64,000 nucleotides of DNA from Flavobacteriales bacterium (GCA_016718655.1 JADKCV010000006.1:1-64000); one strand, 5' to 3'; positions 27,220 to 35,178 are shown, counted from the stretch's first letter. Notes: generated from the letters alone by a model not told the origin. Program-made: numbers and translations.

Positions 27220-27967
27220 TGAATAGCGCGATCGTGTAGTCCAGCAAACGCCGATCACCGTGTTGCCCATGACCCGGCACCACCACCTCCACCTGCGGGT
27301 AGGCTTGCTTCACGCGTTCCACCGTGCTTGACCACGCACCCACGTTCGCATCGCCCAGGTAACCCTTGGTGGCGTTCAGTTCCTTGATGAGGCAACCGCC
27401 GAAGAGCACATCCTCCTTGGCGAAGTAGCCCACCACGTTGTCCACCGTGTGTCCTTCGCCGAAGTGCGTCACCGTGATGCGCTCATTCCCGGCGACCAAT
27501 ACCAACGAATCGGCGAACCCATGTTGCGGGACAGCCGTGCCCTTGGCTTCCGACATTTCGATCGTCTTGGCGTGCGCATGGGAGGGTATGCCATGCGCAT
27601 GGAAGGCCTGAAGTCCGCCCAGGCAGTCCACATGGAAATGCGTTGGCACGACGGCCTTCACGCTGCAATGGAGTTCGTTCTGGATCCAGCTGATCAGTTC
27701 CTCGGATGCGGCGTCCTTCGTCGGTGTGTCGAAGACCACCACCTCATTGCCATCGCGTACGATGAGCCCGTTGCACGGGACATTCCCGAAGTCGTCGGTC
27801 TGGTGGAAAGAGGTATGGATGAAGCAATGGGCGCTGATCCGATCGATGACGAGTTGCTCGGACCGGTGAACGGGAGCATCGTCGGTGTGCGATCGCTGCA
27901 ACGAGGAACACGCCCACCATACACAGTGCATGGCGACCACCAAAATCGCTAGCGGGATGCGCTTCAT
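27209..27967 (-). CDS. Subclass B1 metallo-beta-lactamase homologue
   Basis: About 252 residues. N-terminal signal (IPLAILVVAMHCVWWACSS). The zinc ligands of subclass B1 enzymes are all present in order: THFHVDC (His, His, Asp), GEGHTVDN (His), LFGGCLIKE (Cys, with the following Lys that contacts substrate carboxylates in B1 enzymes) and VVPGHGQHGD (His). The GGCLIK and VVPGHG blocks distinguish B1 lactamases from glyoxalase II, B3 enzymes and nucleases. Carbapenem or penicillin hydrolysis is therefore plausible but untested; clinical genes were not recognised. A perfect -7 box 7 bases upstream of this ATG supports the start. Confidence 0.85.
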   Translation of the reverse strand: MKRIPLAILVVAMHCVWWACSSLQRSHTDDAPVHRSEQLVIDRISAHCFIHTSFHQTDDFGNVPCNGLIVRDGNEVVVFDTPTKDAASEELISWIQNELHCSVKAVVPTHFHVDCLGGLQAFHAHGIPSHAHAKTIEMSEAKGTAVPQHGFADSLVLVAGNERITVTHFGEGHTVDNVVGYFAKEDVLFGGCLIKELNATKGYLGDANVGAWSSTVERVKQAYPQVEVVVPGHGQHGDRRLLDYTIALFKAP

Positions 27968-27973
27968 CGGCAT

Positions 27974-27981
27974 CAAACATA
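27974..27981 (-). promoter_or_regulatory. -7 box (TATGTTTG) of lactamase gene
   Basis: Perfect TAnnTTTG on the - strand, six bases upstream of the chosen ATG. It overlaps the longer alternative start, which favours the shorter protein and a nearly leaderless mRNA. Confidence 0.5.
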
Positions 27982-28016
27982 GAACACCCTCGCACTGCCG
28001 GTACGACGTCGCTCAA

Positions 28017-28066
28017 CCTTTCTCCAACCGCTCCGTCATCTTCCGGATCCGATCCTCCAACTGCTC
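28017..28066 (-). repeat. Short dispersed repeat, copy 2
   Basis: Second copy of the 22885-22933 repeat. It overlaps the last codons and stop of the helicase/receptor chimera, in a different frame from the EQLEDRIRKMTERLEKG reading. Confidence 0.7.
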
Positions 28067-30681
28067 ACTACTGAGCTTCGCACGCACGCGGTGCAGGTCA
28101 TGGGGAAGAGGTAGGTCACAAAGCCCTTCAGGAAGAACGGGGTGCCCGGCGTGAAGTGCAATTCGCTCACGGGTTCCACTTCGTTGCTCAAGCGGCTTTC
28201 GGTATCGAATTGCGCCTGGTTCCATTCCACGTCCAGCAGATTCTCCACCGTGGCGCCGAGTTCCAGGTTGGCGAAGCGATAACTGGCCTTGGCGTCGATG
28301 AGGAAGTACCCTTCAGCCACCACACTGTTGTCCTCGTTCGCGGGGCGGTCGGTGATGTGGCGGTAGCGCAGGCTGGCGTTGAAGCCGCGGTCCTGCACAT
28401 AGGCCAGCCCACCGATCGTGGTGAAGCGCGGCGCCAAGGGAATGGCGTTCTCTCCTTCGGGCACATCCACCAGGGTCCCATCAACAGCGTTCACATCCAC
28501 ATCCGCAAAGAGGCGGTCCGTGAGTTGGTAGCGTACGCTGAGGTCCACACCCATGCGTCGCGTGGGATCACTGGTCTCCACCACACCGCCATCGCCCACG
28601 TAAACCAGTTCGCTCTCCAGGTAAAGACCCCAGAGTGCGGCATTCACCAGCATGCGCGGCAATGGCTTGAAGGTGGCACCGAGGTCCGCGCCATAGGCCT
28701 TGGGCAAACGCCCTTCGAAGGGGTACACCACGACGTGATAGCCCTCGCGACTGGTGAAGCGTTCGATGAGCAGTTCATCCGGTGAAGGCACGATGCTGGT
28801 TTCCCGCTGGCGTTGGAGGATGGGCTCCACGGCGCTCATCTCCGGTCCTGGTCGGTCCATGGTGAGCTGCTCGCGCAACACCTTGGCCATGTAACTGCTC
28901 AGCGGCATGCGTCCGCCCTGCCAGCTGGGGATCTTGCCTTTCTGCTCGCGGCTCTTGCGCACCTGCGCCACCAGGTCCTTCACGCGCACCAGTTCCAGCG
29001 ATCGCCCTGCGAACCAGAACACGTCGCCGGGCTTCAACTGGTTGATGAACCATTCCTCCACGGTGCCGATACGCCCCCCACTCAGGAGCTTCACCGCATA
29101 GCTGCTGTCGCTCACGATGGTGCCGATGCTGAGCCGGTGCCGCAAGGCGATGCGTCGGTCGTGCACCCGGACAAGACCGTCGTCGTCCACCACGGCCTTG
29201 TTGAACTCATCGTAGGCCGCGAGGCTCCTGCCGCCGCTGGTGATGAAGGTGAGCAGCCAGTCCCACTCGGTGGATGTGATGTCCTTGAAGCACCAGGTGG
29301 AGCGCACCTCGTGGTAAAGCGCGGCAGGGGAGAAGCCATCGCTCACGGCCAGCGTCACCAGGTACTGCGCCAGCACATCGAAGCAGCGGAACAGCGGCTG
29401 GCGCGCCTCGATGCTGCCTTCTTCGGCGGCCTGTCGCAGGGCGGCGGCTTCCACCAGTTCCAAGGCATGGGTGGGCAGGAACCAGATGCGGCTGGTGGCA
29501 TCGGGACGGTGACCGCTGCGCCCCGCGCGTTGCACGAAACGCGCCACGCCCTTCGGGCCGCCGATCTGCACCACGCTCTCCACCGGACGGAAATCCACGC
29601 CCAGGTCCAAGCTGCTGGTGCAGACCACGGCCTTCAGCTTGCCCACGTCCAGCGCCTGTTCCACCCATTCGCGCACGTTCCGGTCCAGCGAACCGTGGTG
29701 CAACGCGATGGTGCCCGCCAGCTCCGGCGCGATGTCCAGCAGGTGGTGGTACCAGATCTCGCTCTGCGCGCGGGTGTTGGTGAAGATCAGTGTGCTGGTG
29801 CTCTGCTCGATGATCGGTAACAGATGGCGCGCCAGCTTCAGGCCCAGGTGCCCGGCCCAGGGGTAGTGCTCCACCTTCTCGGGGATGATGCTGCGGACCT
29901 CGATGGGTTTCTTGATGGTGGATCGCACCAATACGGGGGCATATCGACCTGCACCGGGTTGTCGACCCGATGGGTCGACGCTACGGGTGCGATCCACGAG
30001 GTCGGCGCCATGCAGGACTGTCATCGCCTCTTGGAGGTTCCCAATGGTGGCGCTGATGCCCCAGATGCCCAGCTGCGGGCGCAGGGCTTTCAGGCGGCTC
30101 AGGCCCAGTTCCACCTGCACACCGCGTTTGCTGCCCAGCAGCTCGTGCCACTCGTCGGCGATGAACCAGTCCAGGTGCTTGAAGAGCTCAGCGTAGCCCT
30201 TGGTGGCCAGCAGCACGTGCAGGCTTTCGGGCGTGGTGACAAGCAGCTGGGGCAGGGCCTTCTTCTGCGCCGCGCGCTCCTTGGTGCTGGTATCGCCGGT
30301 GCGCACGCCCACCTTCCAATCGAGGCCCACGCCATCGCACATCCGTTGCGCGCTTTCGGCGATCTCGCCGGCCAGGGCACGAAGGGGGGTGATCCAAATG
30401 GCGCGCAACCCCCTAGTGTCATTCCGGGCCTGACCCGGAGTCGCACCATTGCCGTTTACGCGACTCCGGATCGAGGCCGGAGTGACATTCAGTAGCGCGG
30501 AATTCACCACCCCGCCCCAGACCGCGTAGGTCTTGCCGCTGCCGGTGGGGGCGTTGAGCAACCCGCTGCGGCAGGCGGCCATGTGCGCCCACACCTCGCG
30601 CTGGAAGGATTGCACACGCCATTCCTGAGCGGTGAACCACTGGTCAAGGGTACGGTGGGTGGTGCTGCGTGTCGCGCTCAC
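28036..30681 (-). CDS. Chimera: ligase-associated DExH helicase fused to TonB-receptor C-terminus
   Basis: 881 residues. Residues 1 to about 657 are the Lhr-related ligase-associated helicase: Walker A APTGSGKT, ITPLRALAGEI, DExH box IADEWHELLG, motif III GISATIGN, and motif VI QRAGRSGHR, ending at EGYHVVVYPFEGR. The sequence then switches, without a stop, to a TonB-dependent receptor barrel (LPKAYGADLGATFKPLP to TVENLLDVEWNQAQFD and GFVTYLF). The helicase C-terminal domain and the receptor plug are both missing. About 22 residues follow the receptor's normal terminal Phe. Two in-frame palindromic insertions also occur. The junction is near 28.71 kb. It may be a real deletion fusion or an assembly chimera; helicase activity is doubtful. 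Confidence 0.85.
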   Translation of the reverse strand: MSATRSTTHRTLDQWFTAQEWRVQSFQREVWAHMAACRSGLLNAPTGSGKTYAVWGGVVNSALLNVTPASIRSRVNGNGATPGQARNDTRGLRAIWITPLRALAGEIAESAQRMCDGVGLDWKVGVRTGDTSTKERAAQKKALPQLLVTTPESLHVLLATKGYAELFKHLDWFIADEWHELLGSKRGVQVELGLSRLKALRPQLGIWGISATIGNLQEAMTVLHGADLVDRTRSVDPSGRQPGAGRYAPVLVRSTIKKPIEVRSIIPEKVEHYPWAGHLGLKLARHLLPIIEQSTSTLIFTNTRAQSEIWYHHLLDIAPELAGTIALHHGSLDRNVREWVEQALDVGKLKAVVCTSSLDLGVDFRPVESVVQIGGPKGVARFVQRAGRSGHRPDATSRIWFLPTHALELVEAAALRQAAEEGSIEARQPLFRCFDVLAQYLVTLAVSDGFSPAALYHEVRSTWCFKDITSTEWDWLLTFITSGGRSLAAYDEFNKAVVDDDGLVRVHDRRIALRHRLSIGTIVSDSSYAVKLLSGGRIGTVEEWFINQLKPGDVFWFAGRSLELVRVKDLVAQVRKSREQKGKIPSWQGGRMPLSSYMAKVLREQLTMDRPGPEMSAVEPILQRQRETSIVPSPDELLIERFTSREGYHVVVYPFEGRLPKAYGADLGATFKPLPRMLVNAALWGLYLESELVYVGDGGVVETSDPTRRMGVDLSVRYQLTDRLFADVDVNAVDGTLVDVPEGENAIPLAPRFTTIGGLAYVQDRGFNASLRYRHITDRPANEDNSVVAEGYFLIDAKASYRFANLELGATVENLLDVEWNQAQFDTESRLSNEVEPVSELHFTPGTPFFLKGFVTYLFPMTCTACVRSSVVSSWRIGSGR
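29918..29997 (-). repeat. In-frame palindromic element in helicase (RSVDP type)
   Basis: Outer arms GTGGATCGCACC (29918-29929) and GGTGCGATCCAC (29986-29997) are perfect inverted repeats; the inner arms GTCGACCC and GGGTCGAC pair too. Read on the - strand it adds VDRTRSVDPSGRQPGAGRYA to the helicase without breaking the frame. The core CGTAGCGTCGACCCA recurs at the end of the exonuclease gene. Confidence 0.75.
30416..30487 (-). repeat. In-frame palindromic element between helicase motifs I and Ia
   Basis: Arms 30418-30444 and 30459-30486 pair imperfectly (GTCATTCCGG against CCGGAGTGAC; GGAGTCGC against GCGACTCC). Read through on the - strand it inserts about 25-30 residues (NVTPASIRSRVNG and NGATPGQARNDT) between Walker A and ITPLRALA, where family members are contiguous. 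Confidence 0.75.
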
Positions 30682-31754
30682 TGTTTCAGGAGGCGGATGC
30701 TGCGGCCGGTCCCGTCGAGCACCCGGAGCAGGTAGGCCCCACTGCGCAAGCCGCGCAGGTCGATCAACGCACTGCCGCCCCTTGCCGTACCGCTAAGGGT
30801 AGTGCGGCCCGTGGCGTCGATGAGCGCGTAGGGGAAGGTGCCTTCGATGCCCATCAGCAGCACAGCATCCTCCGCTGGGTTGGGCCATGCGGACAACGTG
30901 GAGGCGGCCGGCTCGGTCAGGGCGGTGCTGAAGTTGCCGCAGGTGAAGCCTTGGAAGAAGTCCCAGATGACGTTGGTGGCGCTGAAGGTGGCACCGGTCG
31001 GCCAGGTGTGTCCGCCGCCATCGATCTTGTAGTGCACCACGCTGGCGCTGCCGTTGCAGGGCGCATACACCTGCTGCTCCACGGTGGCGTTGAACGGCGT
31101 GATCGTGGGTGGCGTGGAGCAGGCGAGTTTCGAGGTCCAGAGGTCGAGCACATCCTGTACGCCCAGCCCACTGAAGATGCTGCCGTTGTAGCTGACGATG
31201 ACGTCCGAGGTACCATGGATCTGCATCACGCCCGGTGTGTGCTGGGGTGCGCAGCCGGCCAGATCCCCATCATTGACGGTGCCCGATACCGAGGCGATGG
31301 CCGCGAAGCACTTCGGGCTCTCACAGCCCAGTTTGTGGCTCATGTACCCGCCCGCCGAGAACCCCGTGGCGTAGATGCTCGTGGTGTCGATGCTGAACTG
31401 ACTGATGAGCGTATCGCGTAGCGCACCGATGTAGCCCACGTCATCGGCCGTGCTGCCGCCGGGGAAGGGCGAGTTGGTGTTCCACCCGTTGTTCACGCCG
31501 TTGGGGTACGCCACGATGAAACCTTCCTGTTCGGCGAGGACATTGAAGCCGGTGACGTTCATGATGGCCGTGGCGCTTTGGGTGAAGCCGTGCATGACGA
31601 ACACCAGCGGAACCGGGGTGCCCGGCACATAAGCGGAAGGCACGTAGGTGATGTGGTCCCGGGTGAGGCCATCGTGCGTTATCGTGCCGTTCACCTGTGC
31701 TACGACGGAGGTGGCCAGCAGGGCCAGGGCGGGTAGGAGTGTGCGAAGGGTCAT
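30678..31754 (-). CDS. PHB-depolymerase-family esterase, T9SS-secreted
   Basis: 358 residues. Signal peptide MTLRTLLPALALLATSVVAQ. An alpha/beta-hydrolase of the LpqC/PHB-depolymerase type follows: VFVMHGFTQSA (oxyanion region), nucleophile elbow YATGFSAGGYMS, acid in IHGTSDVIV and catalytic His in IDGGGHTWPTG. The C-terminus (LSAWPNPAEDAVLL onward) is a T9SS type A sorting domain. Likely hydrolyses feruloyl, acetyl-xylan or polyester bonds outside the cell. Its stop overlaps the helicase start by four bases, an odd coupling of a secreted esterase to a repair helicase. Confidence 0.88.
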   Translation of the reverse strand: MTLRTLLPALALLATSVVAQVNGTITHDGLTRDHITYVPSAYVPGTPVPLVFVMHGFTQSATAIMNVTGFNVLAEQEGFIVAYPNGVNNGWNTNSPFPGGSTADDVGYIGALRDTLISQFSIDTTSIYATGFSAGGYMSHKLGCESPKCFAAIASVSGTVNDGDLAGCAPQHTPGVMQIHGTSDVIVSYNGSIFSGLGVQDVLDLWTSKLACSTPPTITPFNATVEQQVYAPCNGSASVVHYKIDGGGHTWPTGATFSATNVIWDFFQGFTCGNFSTALTEPAASTLSAWPNPAEDAVLLMGIEGTFPYALIDATGRTTLSGTARGGSALIDLRGLRSGAYLLRVLDGTGRSIRLLKQ

Positions 31755-31777
31755 GAGAAGTGAACGATCGGTGTGGC

Positions 31778-33415
31778 TCAGGGTTCGGTGGTGCTGGAAA
31801 GGGTGGCACCGGCCAGGCGTTTCAAGGCATCCAAGGTATCCGCATCCTCCGGTCGTTTATCCCGCCGCCAGCGCACGATGCGGGGGAAACGCACGGCCAC
31901 GCCGCTCTTGTGCCGGCTGCTGGTGCTGATGCCCTCGAAGGCGATCTCGAACACCAACCGGGGTTCCACCTGCCGAACCGGACCGAAACGCTCGAGGGTG
32001 TTCTTCTTCACGAAGGCATCGACCTCCTTCATCTCTGCGTCGGTGAGACCGCTGTACGCCTTGGCGAAGGTGACGAGCTGGCCCTCCTGCCACAGACCGA
32101 AGGTGTGGTCGGTGTAGAGGTCGGCGCGCCGGCCATGGCCCTGCATGCTGAAGGTGAGCACGGCATCGATGCTCAGCGGGTCCACCTTCCATTTCCACCA
32201 ATCGCCGCGCTTGCGGCCCACCTCGTAGGTGCTGCTGCGGCGCTTCAGCATCAGGCCTTCAATGCTGGTGGCCCGGGCATGTTCGCGGTGTGCGACGATC
32301 TCCTCCCAGGTGCTGAAGTCGAGTGTGGGCGAGAGCAGGAGCGAGGGATGGGCGGCCAATGCATGCACCTGCTCCAAGATCCACCGCCGCTCTTCCATGG
32401 GCGCCTGCCGGATGTCCCTGCCTTCGAACTCCATGATGTCGTAGGCCATGAAGACCACGGGCACATCGCTCAGGATCTTCTTCCCGACGGTCTTGCGGCC
32501 GATGCGTTTCTGCATCTCCGCGAAGGGCAGCGCAACGCCGTCCTTCCATGCCAGGATCTCGCCATCGAGCACGGTACCCGGGGATAGTGCTTTCCGGAAC
32601 GCATGGAACTCCGGGTACTTGTCGGTCACCAGTTCTTCGCCGCGGCTCCATACGAAGTGCTCGCCACCACGCACGATCAACTGGCCGCGGATGCCGTCCC
32701 ACTTGTGCTCGGCCTGCCAGTCCTGCGGATCGCCGAGGGGCAACAGTTCCTCAAGTCCGGCACCGGCCGCTCGACCTTCGGCGCCTTCAATGCCGTAGGC
32801 CAGGTAGAAGGGGTAGGGGCGCGAGGCTTGATCCGCATCGTTCTCCGCGAAGAGCAGGTCGTGGAAGCTGGTGCTGTGCGGGCTCCAGTCGCCCATCAGG
32901 CGGTGCGCGATGGCGTCCTCCTCCAATCCGGTGGCCTTGCTCAGGCCTTTCACCATGATCTTCTGGCTCACCCCGATCCGGAAGCCGCCGGTGATGATCT
33001 TGTTGAACACGAAGAGCTCCATGCCTTGCAGTCCGGCCCAAGCGGCTTTCACGCGCAATGCCTTCTCCGTTTCGTCCTGGTGCTTCAGGTCCTCCACGAA
33101 GTACACCCATTCGGTGAGGCTCTTGGTGATGGGCCGCTCCAGCTTCGCGATGTGCGTCACCGTTTCCGCGAAGTCGCCCACCACGTGGTAGCTGGCCTCG
33201 AACAGCCAATCGGGTATGCCGCTGATCTCGGCCGCCCATTGCCGCAGCTGTGTGCTGGTGATGGGCCGTTTCGGCCGACGACCGCTGAGCAGCGCGATGG
33301 TCCAGAGCTTGTCGGCGTCCGTCGCTTCGCGGAAATACACGGCCAGCGCATCCACCTTGGCGATTGTGCTGGAGGTGGAATCCAATTCGTCGAACAACTG
33401 GGCGGCGCGTTGCAT
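31778..33415 (-). CDS. ATP-dependent DNA ligase (ligase-associated repair set)
   Basis: About 545 residues from MQRAAQLFDELD, the usual family start. The N-terminal DNA-binding domain precedes the nucleotidyltransferase core with the adenylated Lys in AEHKWDGIRGQL, followed by VLDGEILAW and FMAYDIMEFEGRD, then SIEGLMLKRRSSTYEVGRKRGDWWKWK (motifs IV-V). An OB domain with FGLWQEGQLVTFAKAYSGL completes it. This bacterial ATP-dependent ligase group is typically found with a DExH helicase, an MBL-fold exonuclease and PdeM and is linked to DNA-damage repair. Neighbouring genes confirm this set. Confidence 0.92.
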   Translation of the reverse strand: MQRAAQLFDELDSTSSTIAKVDALAVYFREATDADKLWTIALLSGRRPKRPITSTQLRQWAAEISGIPDWLFEASYHVVGDFAETVTHIAKLERPITKSLTEWVYFVEDLKHQDETEKALRVKAAWAGLQGMELFVFNKIITGGFRIGVSQKIMVKGLSKATGLEEDAIAHRLMGDWSPHSTSFHDLLFAENDADQASRPYPFYLAYGIEGAEGRAAGAGLEELLPLGDPQDWQAEHKWDGIRGQLIVRGGEHFVWSRGEELVTDKYPEFHAFRKALSPGTVLDGEILAWKDGVALPFAEMQKRIGRKTVGKKILSDVPVVFMAYDIMEFEGRDIRQAPMEERRWILEQVHALAAHPSLLLSPTLDFSTWEEIVAHREHARATSIEGLMLKRRSSTYEVGRKRGDWWKWKVDPLSIDAVLTFSMQGHGRRADLYTDHTFGLWQEGQLVTFAKAYSGLTDAEMKEVDAFVKKNTLERFGPVRQVEPRLVFEIAFEGISTSSRHKSGVAVRFPRIVRWRRDKRPEDADTLDALKRLAGATLSSTTEP

Positions 33416-33452
33416 GCTAAGGGGAATTCCGGTGCTCAACGATCAGCGAAAA

Positions 33453-33491
33453 ATGTTCAATGGTCAATATTCAATCTTCAACATTCAACTC
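33453..33491. repeat. AT-rich TCAAYATTCAA simple repeats, left of cassette
   Basis: Short tandem variants of TTCAATGGTCAATATTCAAT. They lie between the ligase and the four-helix-bundle gene, matching the AT-rich repeats on the other side of that gene. Confidence 0.6.
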
Positions 33492-33514
33492 AAATGCCTG
33501 CAGGGCGATGGATG

Positions 33515-33907
33515 CTACGACCCCATGCCACGCTGATTTTTGCGCGCGGTATCAATGCTCTTGGCAAGGATCGCGATCAACTCGCCACATTCCTTGGTCA
33601 GCCATTGATGGTCCACGTCTGTGGTAAGCATCAATCTTGAAAGCCCTTGGATCTTGAGGTTTGAACGCGACTCCTTCAGTTCCTTCAGGGCGATACGGAG
33701 TTTGTGGACAAAGTCATTGGTCGACTCCGCTCCGCTTGCTTCTCCGTAGTGTAGTGCAGGAGACCCTCCGCTTCTGAGCAGCTGCCCACCATAGTATTTG
33801 CCGGACATGGTCTTCGGCATGCGATCGACATAGTTCACGATCCGTGCAGCGAACATGTCCAGCCTGTCTTGAAGGTCAAATTTTCTCGGTTCCATCTGTT
33901 CTGGCAT
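33515..33907 (-). CDS. Four-helix-bundle protein (IVP/Avd-like family)
   Basis: 130 residues (126 if the second ATG is used). Matches the family first found inside 23S rRNA intervening sequences and related to Avd: FAARIVNYVDRMPKT, LLRSGGSPALHYGEASGAES and DFVHKLRIALKELKESRSNLK. Such genes travel as small cassettes with AT-rich flanks. It interrupts the repair operon between exonuclease and ligase. No reverse transcriptase or variable region is nearby, so it is not part of a diversity-generating retroelement. Role unknown. Confidence 0.85.
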   Translation of the reverse strand: MPEQMEPRKFDLQDRLDMFAARIVNYVDRMPKTMSGKYYGGQLLRSGGSPALHYGEASGAESTNDFVHKLRIALKELKESRSNLKIQGLSRLMLTTDVDHQWLTKECGELIAILAKSIDTARKNQRGMGS

Positions 33908-33942
33908 TACTCATGGCTCATGCACCTGTCATCTACTTTGTG

Positions 33943-34028
33943 TCCATTGGCCATTGATCATTGGTCATTGAACATTGAACCATTGACCATTGACCATTGA
34001 ACATTCCCTTCAGCATTCAACCTTCAAC
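33943..34028. repeat. AT-rich CATTGACCATTGA simple repeats, right of cassette
   Basis: Repeated ACCATTGA/GAACATTGA units over about 85 bases upstream of the four-helix-bundle gene and up to the exonuclease stop. They mirror the left-hand repeats, bounding a cassette of about 570 bases. Confidence 0.65.
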
Positions 34029-35127
34029 GACCACCCTTTACATCCCTTTTCTCATCGACGCCATCTCCCGTAGGACCAGGCAGACCCAGTGGGTCGACGC
34101 TACGAGTGTTTTCTGCGATGTCGGTGCGCTGATCCGTGCCGTCCTCAGCACCGAATTCCGTCGATTCCGCGGTCGCATCATATCCAACGCTCCGCAGGTA
34201 TTGGCTGAACACATCGGTATAGCCATGGGTGGCGATGACGCGTTCCGCGCCGGTCTCCTTCACGGCCAACAGCAGCGCATCCCAATCGGCATGGTCGCTG
34301 AGCACGAAGCCTTTGTCGATGTTGCCGCGCCGACGCCAGCCTCGCAGCTGCATCCAGCCGCTTGCCATGGCGCTGCTATATGGCTTCATCTTGTTGGTCC
34401 AGGGCGTGCCGATGGCGCTGCCGGGGGTGATGACCAGCGCGTTGCGGAAGCGATCCTTGGGCGTGTCGGTGGTGATCGGCTCCCAAAGCGGCAATTCCAG
34501 GCCGGTGGCTTCGAGCACGACGTTCATGTTGGCCACGGCACCATGCACCAGGATCGGACCGATGCTTGTGTCAACGCCCTTCATGACGCGTTGCGCCTTG
34601 CCCAGGCTGTAGGCGCTGATGATGCTGCACACGCCGTTCGCGGCGTTCCCCCGCCACCACGCGTTGATGTCGGCGAAGACCTGCGCGGGATCGGGCCAGC
34701 GATAGATGGGGAGGCCGAAGGTGCACTCGGTGATGAAGGTGTGGCACTTCACGGGCTCGAAGGCGTCGCTGATGCCGTCCGTGTGCCGCTTGTGATCGCC
34801 GCTGGCCACCCAGACCTCGCCTTTGTATTCCACCCGCACCTGGGCGCTGCCGGGGATATGTCCAGCCGGGTGCAGGCTGAAGCGCACCCCGTTGATCGTG
34901 ACCGGCTCACCGAAGGCCAGTGCATTGATGTGCAGGTCCTCACCGTAGCGAGCATGCATCAAGGGCTTGGTGACGCGGCTGCACAAGTAGTTATCACTGC
35001 CGCGTCGGGCGTGGTCAGCATGGGCGTGGGTGATGATGGCCCGTTCCACACCGCGCCAAGGGTCGATGTACACGTCGGCGATGGGGCAGTGGATGCCACG
35101 TGGGGTGAATGACAATAAGGTCGTCAT
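34024..35127 (-). CDS. Ligase-associated MBL-fold/beta-CASP exonuclease
   Basis: 367 residues from MTTLLSFTPRGIHC. Motifs of this mRNA 3'-processing-like exonuclease family are complete: THAHADHARRG (HxHxDH), HPAGHIPGSAQ, ASGDHKRHTD, ECTFGLP and LSDHADW. It belongs to the ligase-associated DNA damage response set, processing DNA ends before sealing. The normal end is near FGAEDGTD; a further tail of about 27 residues (NTRSVDPLGLPGPTG onward) comes from a palindromic element also found in the helicase. It is the first gene of the - strand repair cluster. Confidence 0.9.
   Translation of the reverse strand: MTTLLSFTPRGIHCPIADVYIDPWRGVERAIITHAHADHARRGSDNYLCSRVTKPLMHARYGEDLHINALAFGEPVTINGVRFSLHPAGHIPGSAQVRVEYKGEVWVASGDHKRHTDGISDAFEPVKCHTFITECTFGLPIYRWPDPAQVFADINAWWRGNAANGVCSIISAYSLGKAQRVMKGVDTSIGPILVHGAVANMNVVLEATGLELPLWEPITTDTPKDRFRNALVITPGSAIGTPWTNKMKPYSSAMASGWMQLRGWRRRGNIDKGFVLSDHADWDALLLAVKETGAERVIATHGYTDVFSQYLRSVGYDATAESTEFGAEDGTDQRTDIAENTRSVDPLGLPGPTGDGVDEKRDVKGGR
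34063..34108 (-). repeat. RSVDP-type palindromic element in exonuclease 3' end
   Basis: Contains CGTAGCGTCGACCCACTGGG on the - strand, sharing the 15-base core with the element in the helicase. It is read in frame and supplies the exonuclease's extra C-terminal tail. Confidence 0.65.
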
Positions 35128-35178
35128 GAGCGCTGATCCCAAGATAGACCGGCCGAACGTTGGAACAACCCATGTCCA

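Noticed and set aside
28156..30495. + strand frames opposite the helicase chimera
   Set aside because: Antisense shadows without motifs.
33515..33907. Diversity-generating retroelement because of the Avd-like protein
   Set aside because: No reverse transcriptase, template repeat or variable repeat nearby.
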